DNA of 47,572 nucleotides from Levilactobacillus suantsaii (GCF_004115745.1 NZ_QXIL01000016.1:1-47572); one strand, 5' to 3'; counted from the stretch's first letter, positions 24,978 to 32,546 are shown. The notes: generated by a model not told the origin, from the letters alone. A program made the numbers and translations.

Positions 24978-26345
24978 TTAGGCCTTGTAAGTTTCTTTAA
25001 TGGAGAAGACGGAGAGTGCCCCGATCACCATCACGATGCCCCCGAGCAGGAACATGTTAGATTGTGAGCTCCCTAACAGTGGGAACAGTGCGAAGCTGGC
25101 AACAGACGCGATGATTTGTGGCAAGCAAATCGAGCCGTTGAACAAGCCTAAGTAAGTCCCCATGTGGGCCCCAGACAAGGCGTTGGTAACCATAGTCAGT
25201 GGGTAAGTGTTCATCGCGGCCCAAGCAATCCCGACCAGAACGAACGACCCAATCAGGGTGTACTGGTTGTGAATGAAGAACACGGAGATGAATCCGATGG
25301 CCCCTAAGCACAGACTACCCGCGTAGCCTAACTTGTGGACCCGGTTCGGTAACTTGGCCAAAACGTAAGACCAAACCACAGCGGCGATGGACTGAACGGC
25401 GGCCAAGACCCCGTACCAGTTCCCAGCGGCTTGATAGCCCGCGGACGTTGCGTTAGTGGTGTGCCAAACGTTGTCGGCAATGGCCCCAGCGGAGTAAGTC
25501 CAGAGATACTGGAAAGCAAACCAGCAGAAGAACTGAACTAAGGTGACGGTCCAGAAGACCTTTGGCGCGGACTTCAGTAACGTCCACCAGTTCCCACCAG
25601 TGGAATTGGCTTCCTTAGTGATGCCGTGGTACATGGCGTAAGTATCTGGATCGTATTCATGGACCCGGAAAATGGTAAACAAGCTGGTAACCACCAGCAA
25701 GATGGCCCCGATGTAAAAGGCAGCCTTGACCGTATCAGGAACGACCCCTTTAGCGGCCACGTTCTTCAACCCAAAGTAGGCAAGCAGAAATGGGAGAACG
25801 GCGGCCAAAACGGCCCCGGTGTTGGACAGAAAACTTTGAATCCCGTAAGCATAACTCTTCTGATCATCGTTGACCATGTCCCCAACCATCATCTTGAATG
25901 GTTGCATCGCCACGTTAGAGGACAAGTCCAGAAACGCCACGGTGATGGCCCCGAATAATAGCGCCGCAAACGACGCGTAGCCGAAGCCCAAGCTCCCGGA
26001 GTTCGGGAGCAGACACATGACGATGACCGCGACGATCGCCCCTAATAACAGGTACGGTAACCGCCGTCCCCCGAGCTTAGGCGCCCAGGTCCGGTCGGAA
26101 TAGTACCCCACGATCGGTTGAACAATGATGCCGGCTAGTGGTGGTAAAATGAAAAACCACCCCAAGTTGTTCGGGTCGGCCCCAATGGTCTGGAAGATCC
26201 GACTCATCTGTGAACTTTGCAGGGTAAACGCTGTTTGGACCCCGAGAAAGCCAAAGTTGATCATCCAAATCGTGCTGGCCGACAACTTCGGTAGTCCCGT
26301 CTTGGGATTATCGACTGTCGTGGTATCTTTTGTGACATCTGCCAT
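24978..26345 (-). CDS. malT: MFS maltose transporter, SLC45/MalT type
   Basis: 455 residues with about 12 membrane segments. Features of the SLC45-like sugar/proton symporters are visible: IWMINFGFLGVQTAFTLQSS in helix 1, FILPPLAGIIVQPIVGYYSD then RTWAPKLGGRRLPYLLLG between helices 2 and 3, and VAFLDLSSNVAMQPFKMMVG later. This family imports maltose in lactobacilli together with maltose phosphorylase, and the neighbouring malP and malR support that substrate. The start follows AAGGAGG. Expression is likely controlled by the operators and cre site directly upstream. Confidence 0.93.
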   Translation of the reverse strand: MADVTKDTTTVDNPKTGLPKLSASTIWMINFGFLGVQTAFTLQSSQMSRIFQTIGADPNNLGWFFILPPLAGIIVQPIVGYYSDRTWAPKLGGRRLPYLLLGAIVAVIVMCLLPNSGSLGFGYASFAALLFGAITVAFLDLSSNVAMQPFKMMVGDMVNDDQKSYAYGIQSFLSNTGAVLAAVLPFLLAYFGLKNVAAKGVVPDTVKAAFYIGAILLVVTSLFTIFRVHEYDPDTYAMYHGITKEANSTGGNWWTLLKSAPKVFWTVTLVQFFCWFAFQYLWTYSAGAIADNVWHTTNATSAGYQAAGNWYGVLAAVQSIAAVVWSYVLAKLPNRVHKLGYAGSLCLGAIGFISVFFIHNQYTLIGSFVLVGIAWAAMNTYPLTMVTNALSGAHMGTYLGLFNGSICLPQIIASVASFALFPLLGSSQSNMFLLGGIVMVIGALSVFSIKETYKA

Positions 26346-26410
26346 GATGTAAAACCTCCTTAAACCAACTCATGAAAAAATAATAGCTAAGACGTTGCGT
26401 TAAATACTGC

Positions 26411-26466
26411 GCAACCGATTACATAAGTCATTATGACACCGCTTTCATTATAACGCAACCGTTTGC
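26411..26466 (-). promoter_or_regulatory. malT-malP promoter with two LacI-type operators
   Basis: The minus-strand -10 is TATAAT (rc of 26447-26452); the -35 is weak. GCAACCGTTTGC (26455-26466) sits in the -35/-10 spacer and GCAACCGATTAC (26411-26422) lies downstream of the start. Both match the palindrome in front of malR, so MalR is the likely ligand. Confidence 0.8.
26433..26446 (-). promoter_or_regulatory. Consensus cre site in the malT promoter
   Basis: On the minus strand TGAAAGCGGTGTCA fits TGNAANCGNWNNCA at every fixed position. It abuts the -10, which fits CcpA repression by glucose. Confidence 0.85.
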
Positions 26467-26645
26467 ACAAAACTTTTTCCTCGTTTCGGTGGCCCGGTCC
26501 AATTCTCGATTGGGCCGCCTGACAATTAAAAACACCACTCTGCCGGGCGATAACCCGTGACAAAATGGTGTCAAAACCGAATTTAACGGTCAAAACTAAT
26601 TTATTTTTTTCGCGAAGACCGTGCAACAATGGCCCACACCAATCG

Positions 26646-27611
26646 TTAACCGATGGCGTACGGAATCCGAATCTGCCCCGGTGTTGGGGTGGCTAAGGGC
26701 TCGCGGTCGCTAAATAGCAACACGGTCGCCGCATTCCCCATCTTTTCGGGAAACAGGTCCACCGAATGCAGGTCCGCATCGGTCAACCCCGCTGGTAAGG
26801 AGCGGTTGAAGCTCACAATGGGAAAGTGGTTCACAGCAACCGTCTCACGCAGTAAGCGGTAAAACTCGATACCGTTAAAGTCATCCGTTGCCATGATACC
26901 GTCGATTTCGGGATGGCGCTTGATAAACGCTCGCACCCGGTTCAACTCCCCTAGCTTACAGGTTAGCGGGTTGACGTTGAAGCGTGCGGCAACGCGGGCG
27001 TACCCTTCGCGGCGCTGGTGTTCGTAGGCCCAATCGTGGTCGGACTCGACGAAGACTGGGTGCTTCACGTGGAGCTGATCCAACAAAAAGGTCGCCCCGC
27101 CGATACCAGCCTGGAGGTTGTCGTTATCCACGAACAGGTCGTTGTGTTGTTGGTCCGGTTGACCAATCGTGACGAACCGGAGATGTTGCTGGCGTAAGTA
27201 ATCAGCGATGGGATCGTCTTCATGGGCGTAAAACAAGATGAAGCGCTTAATCTTACCTTGAGCGACCATCGATTGCACGTTCTTGAGTAGCTCGTCGGCG
27301 GTCGCACTGATGGCGACTGACAAGACGTAGTGGCGCTGGACCAATTGAGCGTTGATTCCCCGTAAGAGGTCGATATAAAACGGATTTTCGGGAACGGTGT
27401 GGGCCGTCGTCGGGAACACGACCCCGACGGCATTGGCCTCCCCCGCCGTTAAATTTTTGGCGTTATAGTTGGGCAAATAGCCCTCCGCGGCGGCTAATTT
27501 CTGGATACGTTCGCGCGTCGCTTGACTGATACGTGGATTATTATTAAGCGCGCGTGAAGCGGTGGAAACGGAGACCCCAGCTTTAGCGGCGATATCACGG
27601 ATAGTTAACAT
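26646..27611 (-). CDS. malR: LacI-family maltose regulator
   Basis: 321 residues, normal for LacI/GalR. Residues 1-50 are the helix-turn-helix and hinge (MLTIRDIAAKAGVSVSTASR, ALNNNPRISQATRERI). The rest is a periplasmic-binding-protein-like effector domain (AVGVVFPTT, FILFYAHEDD, GIMATDDFNGIEFYR). The start follows AAGGAGC. The gene lies upstream of malT in the same direction. Near-identical GCAA-type palindromes precede both malR and malT, suggesting autoregulation and control of maltose uptake and phosphorolysis. The inducer is presumed to be maltose or a derivative. Confidence 0.92.
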   Translation of the reverse strand: MLTIRDIAAKAGVSVSTASRALNNNPRISQATRERIQKLAAAEGYLPNYNAKNLTAGEANAVGVVFPTTAHTVPENPFYIDLLRGINAQLVQRHYVLSVAISATADELLKNVQSMVAQGKIKRFILFYAHEDDPIADYLRQQHLRFVTIGQPDQQHNDLFVDNDNLQAGIGGATFLLDQLHVKHPVFVESDHDWAYEHQRREGYARVAARFNVNPLTCKLGELNRVRAFIKRHPEIDGIMATDDFNGIEFYRLLRETVAVNHFPIVSFNRSLPAGLTDADLHSVDLFPEKMGNAATVLLFSDREPLATPTPGQIRIPYAIG

Positions 27612-27684
27612 AAGAAAGCTCCTTAGACCTGTACCAATTTCGATTTAACTTGATCAACAAAGCTTACCATATTAAAAAAATTCT

Positions 27685-27698
27685 GCAAACCGTTGCAC
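27685..27698 (-). promoter_or_regulatory. LacI-type operator upstream of malR
   Basis: TGCAAACCGTTGCA is a near-perfect palindrome 74 bp upstream of the malR start and matches the two operators before malT. Confidence 0.75.
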
Positions 27699-27752
27699 AA
27701 GGGCTAAGGCGCAGAATTATGTAGATTTAAAGGCGCATTTTAGGCAGTACAG

Positions 27753-27780
27753 CGGATTATCCCACATACGTGGGGAATAC
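27753..27780 (-). repeat. Solitary type I-E CRISPR repeat
   Basis: The 28 bases ending TCCCACATACGTGGGGAATAC (21 letters split here as TCCCACATACG and TGGGGAATAC) align with the repeats of the array at 29877. The left end has decayed. It is followed on the right by a copy of the same leader, so it is probably what remains of a second array. No second repeat lies 61 bp to its left. Confidence 0.75.
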
Positions 27781-28005
27781 ATTAAACAAATCACGCCAGA
27801 CCGGCATTCTAAAAATCGGAAATCATTGTTTTTGATTAACTTGTCATTTTCAAATCCTGTTCCAAATGTAAAAAACAGTATACTCCTACTTCAATTCTTC
27901 AATCGGAACCCTCATCCATCAAAAAAAGGTCAACCCTGGCGTCCTAGTTTGTCACCAGCATGCCATATTGATCAACCTGACAGTTACTTAGTCTTAATTG
28001 TACTA
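27781..28005. repeat. Left copy of the type I-E leader unit, including a remnant of the histidine-kinase 3' end
   Basis: This segment is an imperfect direct repeat of 30027-30250, alignable over more than 200 bp with roughly four in five bases equal (estimated by eye). Landmarks in both: AGACCGGCATTCTAAAAATC, AACAGTATACTCCTA, ATTCTTCAATC and CTGATCA-like or TTGATCA. The last part, read on the minus strand, has AAG ACT AAG TAA, matching the kinase's final codons Lys-Thr-Lys-stop. So the duplicated unit spans kinase tail, leader and repeat. No gene is present. Confidence 0.8.
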
Positions 28006-28305
28006 TTCTTTTTACATGTTTCACTTATGGCTTCATCAACCTTTAGCCACGGTCAGGTATCCTGAACTTAGGTTCCTTATAGGTGTCATTTGATGACTTC
28101 ATCAACCCGGCAACGTGATCGGTTTTTGCGTGAAGGTGTTCCTTATAAGTGTCATTTGATGACTTCATCAACCACGGATGCAGAATTCGACCGCGCCTAA
28201 CGGGTTCCTTATAGGTGTCATTTGATGACTTCATCAACCTGACAGGCCGTTTTCATCTGCGTATTGCAGGTTCCTTATAGGTGTCATTTGATGACTTCAT
28301 CAACC
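28006..28305 (-). CRISPR. Minimal CRISPR array (36-nt repeats, 30-nt spacers) next to tnpB
   Basis: Four repeats at 28072-28107, 28138-28173, 28204-28239 and 28270-28305; three are identical and one differs by a single base. On the plus strand the unit reads GTTCCTTATAGGTGTCATTT then GATGACTTCATCAACC. The three spacers between them are exactly 30 nt and unrelated to each other. A decayed fifth repeat at 28006-28041 ends in CTTCATCAACC and is also exactly 30 nt away, so the array has four spacers and its distal end is on the left. Hence transcription is leftward, in the same direction as tnpB, which ends 120 nt upstream. The repeat contains the palindrome TTGATGA/TCATCAA. It is unlike the 28-nt type I-E repeats flanking the module. 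Confidence 0.92.
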
Positions 28306-28425
28306 TATTAAACATCTACACTTCCTGCCAGCAACAACGCTTGTAAACCGCTCACCAGCAGTATATAGAGGCGTCAGTTTCATAAACAGGCTATCCCCGC
28401 CAGGACAGACGGTTAAAATGTATAA
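28306..28425 (-). ncRNA. Candidate omegaRNA or tracrRNA-like scaffold between tnpB and the array
   Basis: This is the 120 nt between the tnpB stop and the first repeat. On the minus strand it can fold: TCCTG with CAGGA closing about 80 nt, GACGC with GCGTT inside, and small hairpins GGC/GCC and GTTT-ATG-AAAC. Directly after the stop, TTATACATTTTAACC contains TTATA, CATTT and AACC in the order complementary to the repeat, with the repeat's hairpin looped out. This is the place of omegaRNA in IS605-type tnpB genes and of tracrRNA in Cas12f loci. RNA identity is inferred from position and folding by eye only. Confidence 0.45.
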
Positions 28426-29580
28426 TTAGATTTTTTCTAATCCCTTTTTTAGAATATTTTTAGCTGCATTTATATCTCGATCATGAATTGTGCCACATTT
28501 AGGACACTGCCATTCACGAACGGCTAAGTTCTTCGTCTCTTTATTTTGATAGCCACACACACAACAGATTTGAGAAGAGGGATAGAAACGATCAATTTCA
28601 ATTACTTTCCGTCCATAGAATTCTGATTTATAAACAAGCTCTCGCTTAAACTCATTAAATCCCTCTTCTTCGATACTTTTTGCGAGTTTATGGTTAGAAA
28701 CCATTCCCTTTACATTCAGGTTTTCAATAGCAATAACATAATTATTTTTTATTAAGTCGGTCGAAGTTTGCTGTACAAAAGCGCGTCGTTGCCTTGCAAT
28801 TCTTGCGTGTAATTTTCGTAATTTCATATTGGCCTTACGATAATTATTACTTCCTCTCTGCATACGATCACGCTTCCGCTGTAGCTTAATTAGTTTCTGC
28901 TCCTGATTTTTTAAAAAATGCTTATTTTTTATTTTTATTCCGTTACTCAACGTAGCAAAATACTTAATTCCAACGTCTACCCCGACACGGTTAGCCGACC
29001 TCTCCTTTAAATTAAGAAAATAACCATCCGGCAGTTCTACTGATATAGATATATAATATCTATCAATGCGATCAGCACTAATAATTCCAGATTTTATCTT
29101 CCCACTTTTTGGAATTGGCCTATGATTAATAACTTTTACCCACCCAATTTTTGGTAATTTCACTAACCCTTTTTTCTCATTTAAAGCCAAATTTCCTTCT
29201 TCTATTGGCGAGTTCTTGTAACTAGAAGCTCTATAAGTCGTATACGTTAGGGCACTATGCGCTAAGCTTTTAAATTTAGGGTAACCTATCTTTCGATGTT
29301 TTTTCAATCCCCTAAAGAAATTTTTGAAAGCCTGATCTAAATGCCTTTTACTATAAGCAAGAGCATTTGCATCGCACCCTTTTAAAAAAGCATACTTAGG
29401 ATCATCCTTAATTTGTTTTACTGTCAACGTCGATGATTTTTTGTACTCTTTATAAATCCTATTATTGTCCTCGAGTAAGAGATTATATACTAACCTAGCA
29501 CCATTAATATTTTGCCAAATTAGTTTTTCTTGCTCCTTATTTGGTTTTAATCTGAATTTAAACGCTACTATAAAGGCCAC
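28426..29580 (-). CDS. tnpB: TnpB RNA-guided nuclease (IS200/IS605 OrfB type), array-associated
   Basis: 384 residues with a GTG start, 6 nt after AAAGGAGG. TnpB cuts DNA guided by an omegaRNA made from the 3' end of its element and is the ancestor of Cas12. All catalytic parts are here: RuvC-I Asp202 in [15 protein letters not shown], RuvC-II Glu286 in [12 protein letters not shown], the zinc ribbon C339-x2-C342 and C359-x2-C362, and RuvC-III Asp369 in [10 protein letters not shown]. The N-terminal wedge begins [17 protein letters not shown]. There is no tnpA nearby, and no clear element ends. The gene is followed by a possible guide scaffold and a 36/30 CRISPR array on the same strand. The DNA is visibly AT-rich compared with the flanking operons, suggesting transfer. 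Whether it uses the array is not proven. Confidence 0.95.
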   Translation of the reverse strand: MAFIVAFKFRLKPNKEQEKLIWQNINGARLVYNLLLEDNNRIYKEYKKSSTLTVKQIKDDPKYAFLKGCDANALAYSKRHLDQAFKNFFRGLKKHRKIGYPKFKSLAHSALTYTTYRASSYKNSPIEEGNLALNEKKGLVKLPKIGWVKVINHRPIPKSGKIKSGIISADRIDRYYISISVELPDGYFLNLKERSANRVGVDVGIKYFATLSNGIKIKNKHFLKNQEQKLIKLQRKRDRMQRGSNNYRKANMKLRKLHARIARQRRAFVQQTSTDLIKNNYVIAIENLNVKGMVSNHKLAKSIEEEGFNEFKRELVYKSEFYGRKVIEIDRFYPSSQICCVCGYQNKETKNLAVREWQCPKCGTIHDRDINAAKNILKKGLEKI

Positions 29581-29876
29581 GTTATGCCTCCTTTAAGTAA
29601 TCATCAAGCATATTACCATGTGCTTTATCACAGTTAACTTCAATTTTTATTCTCAATAATTACAACATCTTTCGTTTCCCTCTTTAATTTAAGGTATAGT
29701 TCCTTTTGATTCATTTATCAAAAAAAACGTCTTTAATTCCACTACTTTATGGTTGAAGCCACTATTCACAACTTCTAGTACCGCCACACCAGATCACTTT
29801 TAACAAAGCAATTACAAGTGTTTGTTAAGTTGATTTTATGTACCAGTCCCTTGTGCATCAAACTTACATACACGGG
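29581..29876. other. AT-rich upstream region of tnpB
   Basis: A 296-bp region with no credible gene. On the minus strand AAAGGAGG precedes tnpB. On the plus strand GTTCCTT (29699-29705) followed by TCATTT (29711-29716) resembles the start of the array repeat and could be an anti-repeat or chance. No left-end hairpin typical of IS605 was recognised. Confidence 0.35.
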
Positions 29877-30026
29877 AAGAATACCCCACACCTGTGGGGA
29901 CTACCTTGATGAGCATTTCAGTTGCCCGGTCCATCAAGAATCACCCTCACATACGTGGGGACTACTTGCTGGAACTATTGAGGCTGCGCAGCCTGCGAGA
30001 ATCACCCTCACATACGTGGGGACTAC
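29877..30026 (-). CRISPR. Orphan type I-E CRISPR array, three repeats and two spacers
   Basis: Repeats of 28 nt at 29877-29904, 29938-29965 and 29999-30026, with two 33-nt spacers (61-nt period, typical of type I-E). In the usual orientation the repeat reads GTAGTCCCCACGTATGTGAG then GGTGATTC, with the GTGGGG/CCCCAC-type stem. The leftmost copy has a decayed left end, so it is the distal repeat and the leader is on the right. No Cascade, cas3, cas1 or cas2 gene lies in the window, so it is an orphan here. Confidence 0.93.
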
Positions 30027-30234
30027 ACTAAACAAATCCCGTCAGACCGGCATTCTAAAAATCGGAAATCGCCGTTTTTGATTAACTCGTTATTTTTAAA
30101 CGGTGATTTCAAATGTTAAAAACAGTATACTCCTAACAACTTCTATTCTTCAATCAGAACCCTTACCCCATCAAAAAAGGCCAACCCCGGCATCCTAGTC
30201 TGTTCCTAGAATCCCGTACTGATCAGCCTGAGTC
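30027..30234 (-). promoter_or_regulatory. Type I-E leader (right copy)
   Basis: AT-rich 208-bp region next to the intact end of the type I-E array and directly repeated at 27781-28005. Position and duplication together with a repeat mark it as the leader. It also contains the untranslated end of the histidine-kinase gene. Confidence 0.7.
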
Positions 30235-31581
30235 TTATTTAGTTTTAGTGGTCTTCGACTTTCCGTGATGACCACCACTAGGCGGTGTTAACGGAAGCGT
30301 GGTAATAAATCGAGTTCCTTTAGGGTGGTTATCCCGCACCGCAATCGAGCCGTGGTGCAAATCGACGATCCAGTGGGCAATCGACAACCCTAAGCCGTTG
30401 CCCCCAGTTTGGCGGGCCCGGGAGGTGTCAATTCGGTAAAAGCGGTCAAAGATACGCTGACGGTCCTTACCCTGAATACCGATACCTTGGTCAGCCACCA
30501 CCAGTTGCCACCGCCGCGGCGTGATTTTATGTGCCGAAATCGTGATGGTACTGCCCTTAGGCGAGTACTTCAAGGCGTTATCAATCATAATATTCATCAA
30601 TTGATGAATCAGGGCCTGGTCCAAAACTGCCTTGAACGGCATCACGGTCGCCAAGCGCAAGGTCTTCCCCTGGCTAGCCGCAATTTCCGTGTAGGGTTCC
30701 ACCGTTGCGGCCAAGAACGCGGCGACCTTGGTGGGTTCAAAGTTCGTTTGGATACTATTGGAGTCCGAGCGGGCCAACGCCAGCAAGTCGTGGGTCAATT
30801 TTTGCAGGCGCTGACTTTCACTGTTGGCAATCGCGATGTTAGCTGCCTGGTCGATAATTTTATCGTTGGGCCGCGTCAACAGAAACTCCAACTTGTTTTG
30901 AATAATAGTCAACGGCGTTCGCAACTCGTGGGCGGCGTTGCCCACGAACTCAGTCTGCCGGCCCCAGGACCGCAGAATCGGTCGCATGGTCAGTCGTGAC
31001 ATCCAGACACTCATCGCGATTGACAGGACCCAGAAGACCCCCATGGTGATTAACATGACCTGGGTGAAGTTGCTCATCGCGGCCTTTTGGGGGTCGATAT
31101 TTTCCATGATCAAGAGATACTTGCCGGCCACGGTCTTATCGGCGACCTTCTTCGGCGCCTTGACCAGTAGCGTACGGAAGTTATATTTCCCCGCTACCTG
31201 AATGGTCCGCAACTCGTTGACTTGTGAAGGATGGAGGGTAATATTTTTTAACGTGTCATAGCGCGAGCCCAGTTGCCCCTTGTTCGCCACTTTCCCGTTT
31301 TGATTATAGACCAGCGTGGTGGTCATAAAGGGGTGCTGCTGGGCGTTATGCTTGTACTGCGTTTTTTGGTTTACTTGATTTTTTTTGACCGGCATTTGGC
31401 GGGGTGGTCCCTGGAGTTGAGCCGTTTTTTCAACTTGTAGTGCCTGGCCGGTACTGGTCAGCATGGCGCGGCTGAACAGGATGAACACTATCACACCCAA
31501 TAAGATGAAAATGATCGAAAACCCAATCAGACTGCTCCAAAACAGCTGCCACTGTTGGGAACGATTGACTTTATTGCTCAT
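30235..31581 (-). CDS. Two-component sensor histidine kinase
   Basis: 448 residues from the ATG at 31581, 6 nt after GGAGG and overlapping the response-regulator stop (ATGAGCAATAA), so translation is coupled. Two membrane segments (IGFSIIFILLGVIVFILF and MLITMGVFWVLSIAMSVWM) flank an extracellular sensor of about 130 residues. Then come the H-box NAAHELRTPLT with the phosphorylated histidine, the N-box NIMIDNALKYSPKG, G1 DQGIGIQ and G2 GGNGLGLSIA. The C-terminal tail is Lys/His-rich (GGHHGKSKTTKTK). The ligand is unknown; the layout resembles CiaH-type kinases. Its last codons are duplicated at the left edge of the TnpB module. Confidence 0.93.
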   Translation of the reverse strand: MSNKVNRSQQWQLFWSSLIGFSIIFILLGVIVFILFSRAMLTSTGQALQVEKTAQLQGPPRQMPVKKNQVNQKTQYKHNAQQHPFMTTTLVYNQNGKVANKGQLGSRYDTLKNITLHPSQVNELRTIQVAGKYNFRTLLVKAPKKVADKTVAGKYLLIMENIDPQKAAMSNFTQVMLITMGVFWVLSIAMSVWMSRLTMRPILRSWGRQTEFVGNAAHELRTPLTIIQNKLEFLLTRPNDKIIDQAANIAIANSESQRLQKLTHDLLALARSDSNSIQTNFEPTKVAAFLAATVEPYTEIAASQGKTLRLATVMPFKAVLDQALIHQLMNIMIDNALKYSPKGSTITISAHKITPRRWQLVVADQGIGIQGKDRQRIFDRFYRIDTSRARQTGGNGLGLSIAHWIVDLHHGSIAVRDNHPKGTRFITTLPLTPPSGGHHGKSKTTKTK

Positions 31582-32263
31582 CGGGGGCCTCCACGATATA
31601 CCCGGCGTTGCGAATCGTGCGAACGGACAAATCACTGCCCGCGCGTTTCAATTCCTTGCGCAGGTTACTCATGTAGACTTCCACCACGGACAGGCTGGTC
31701 TCAGAATCAAAGCCCCACAGCCGGTTGAAAATCTGTTCTTTGGTGATGATGGTCCCCGGATTGGCCGCAAGATACGCCAATAAGTCGAACTCGCGCCCCT
31801 TTAAAGTCAGGGGGTCACCATTATAGGTTGCGAGGTGCTTACTAGTGTTGATAGCCAGTTGCCCCAATTGGATCACGTCACTGTTATTCAAGTGACCCGT
31901 GCGTTTCAACAAGGCTTTCATCCGGGCAAGCAATTCTTCTCTGTGGAAGGGCTTGGTCACGTAATCGTCGGCCCCGTCATTGAAGCCGCGCAGCTTATCG
32001 GCAATCGTGTCCTTAGCTGTCAAAATCAACACCGGGGTGGCAATCCCCTGGTTGCGAATATGCAACAACAGGTCCAACCCACTTTCGCCGGGAAGCATTA
32101 GGTCCAAAATGATGGCGTCAAAGACGTCCTGATTGGCTAAAAATTCCCCCTGTTCCCCATCGTAAGCCGTCGTCGGTTCACAAATCGGTTTGATCAATTC
32201 CACGATGTCCGCGGCTAATTCACGTTCATCTTCCACAACTAATACTTTGGCAGTTGCACTCAA
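31571..32263 (-). CDS. OmpR-family response regulator
   Basis: 230 residues. The receiver domain shows VLVVEDE (acidic pocket), the phosphorylation aspartate in AIILDLMLPGESG, the Thr in LILTAKD and the Lys in DDYVTKPF. The C-terminal winged helix has LTLKGREFDLLAYLAANPG and VVEVYMSNLRKEL, ending in RTIRNAGYIVE. The start is TTG, 8 nt after AAGGAGG; the nearby ATG is out of frame. It is the first gene of a two-gene operon with the kinase. Target genes cannot be read from the sequence; the divergent yfhO-like gene is a candidate. Confidence 0.94.
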   Translation of the reverse strand: MSATAKVLVVEDERELAADIVELIKPICEPTTAYDGEQGEFLANQDVFDAIILDLMLPGESGLDLLLHIRNQGIATPVLILTAKDTIADKLRGFNDGADDYVTKPFHREELLARMKALLKRTGHLNNSDVIQLGQLAINTSKHLATYNGDPLTLKGREFDLLAYLAANPGTIITKEQIFNRLWGFDSETSLSVVEVYMSNLRKELKRAGSDLSVRTIRNAGYIVEAPDEQ

Positions 32264-32494
32264 CGGGCATTCCTCCTTATGATTACTGGCCCCGTGTTCT
32301 CATCGTTTCGAGGCCTTTTTGATTGATGGTTGGGACTGTTTTGTCCAGCCAACTTCCCCTGACCGGCTCTAATCCGTTAGTTTACCGGTTAAAGGATAAC
32401 GGCACCTTAAGCCACTTTTTACTGCCCCGTGGTTTGCGGCTAATGCCGATTGATACGACTTGTTTAAAATTTGACCGAATCAGCCAGGGGCGCT

Positions 32495-32522
32495 TTGTCC
32501 CGGCTAGCCAGCGTGTTATGCT
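32495..32522 (+). promoter_or_regulatory. Promoter of the YfhO-family gene
   Basis: TTGTCC (32495-32500), a 16-nt spacer ending in TG-like bases, and TATGCT (32517-32522). It is placed just upstream of the leader hairpins. Confidence 0.5.
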
Positions 32523-32546
32523 AAATAGTATCGAAGACTAGCTACC

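Noticed and set aside
27826-28065. Plus-strand frame of 79 residues
   Set aside because: It lies in the duplicated leader, and the right-hand leader copy does not conserve the frame.
28043-28237. A 64-residue minus-strand frame repeating MKSSNDTYKE
   Set aside because: It is the CRISPR array read as protein. The 66-nt repeat period is a multiple of three, so the frame stays open; there is no ribosome-binding site.
28072-28305. Interpretation as an ordinary type II-A array
   Set aside because: 36/30 geometry would fit, but no cas9, csn2 or tracrRNA is nearby and the repeat does not begin with the usual GTTTTAGA-type sequence. Not fully excluded, so kept as a refutation test.
28357-28390. Possible extra array repeat (TATAGAGGCGTCAGTTTCAT)
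   Set aside because: It shares some bases with the repeat but is not at the 30-nt spacing and lacks the CTTCATCAACC end. More likely part of the scaffold or chance.
29818-30081. Plus-strand frame of 87 residues with repeated HTWG/HTCG segments
   Set aside because: It runs through the type I-E repeats and leader and is a by-product of the 61-nt array.
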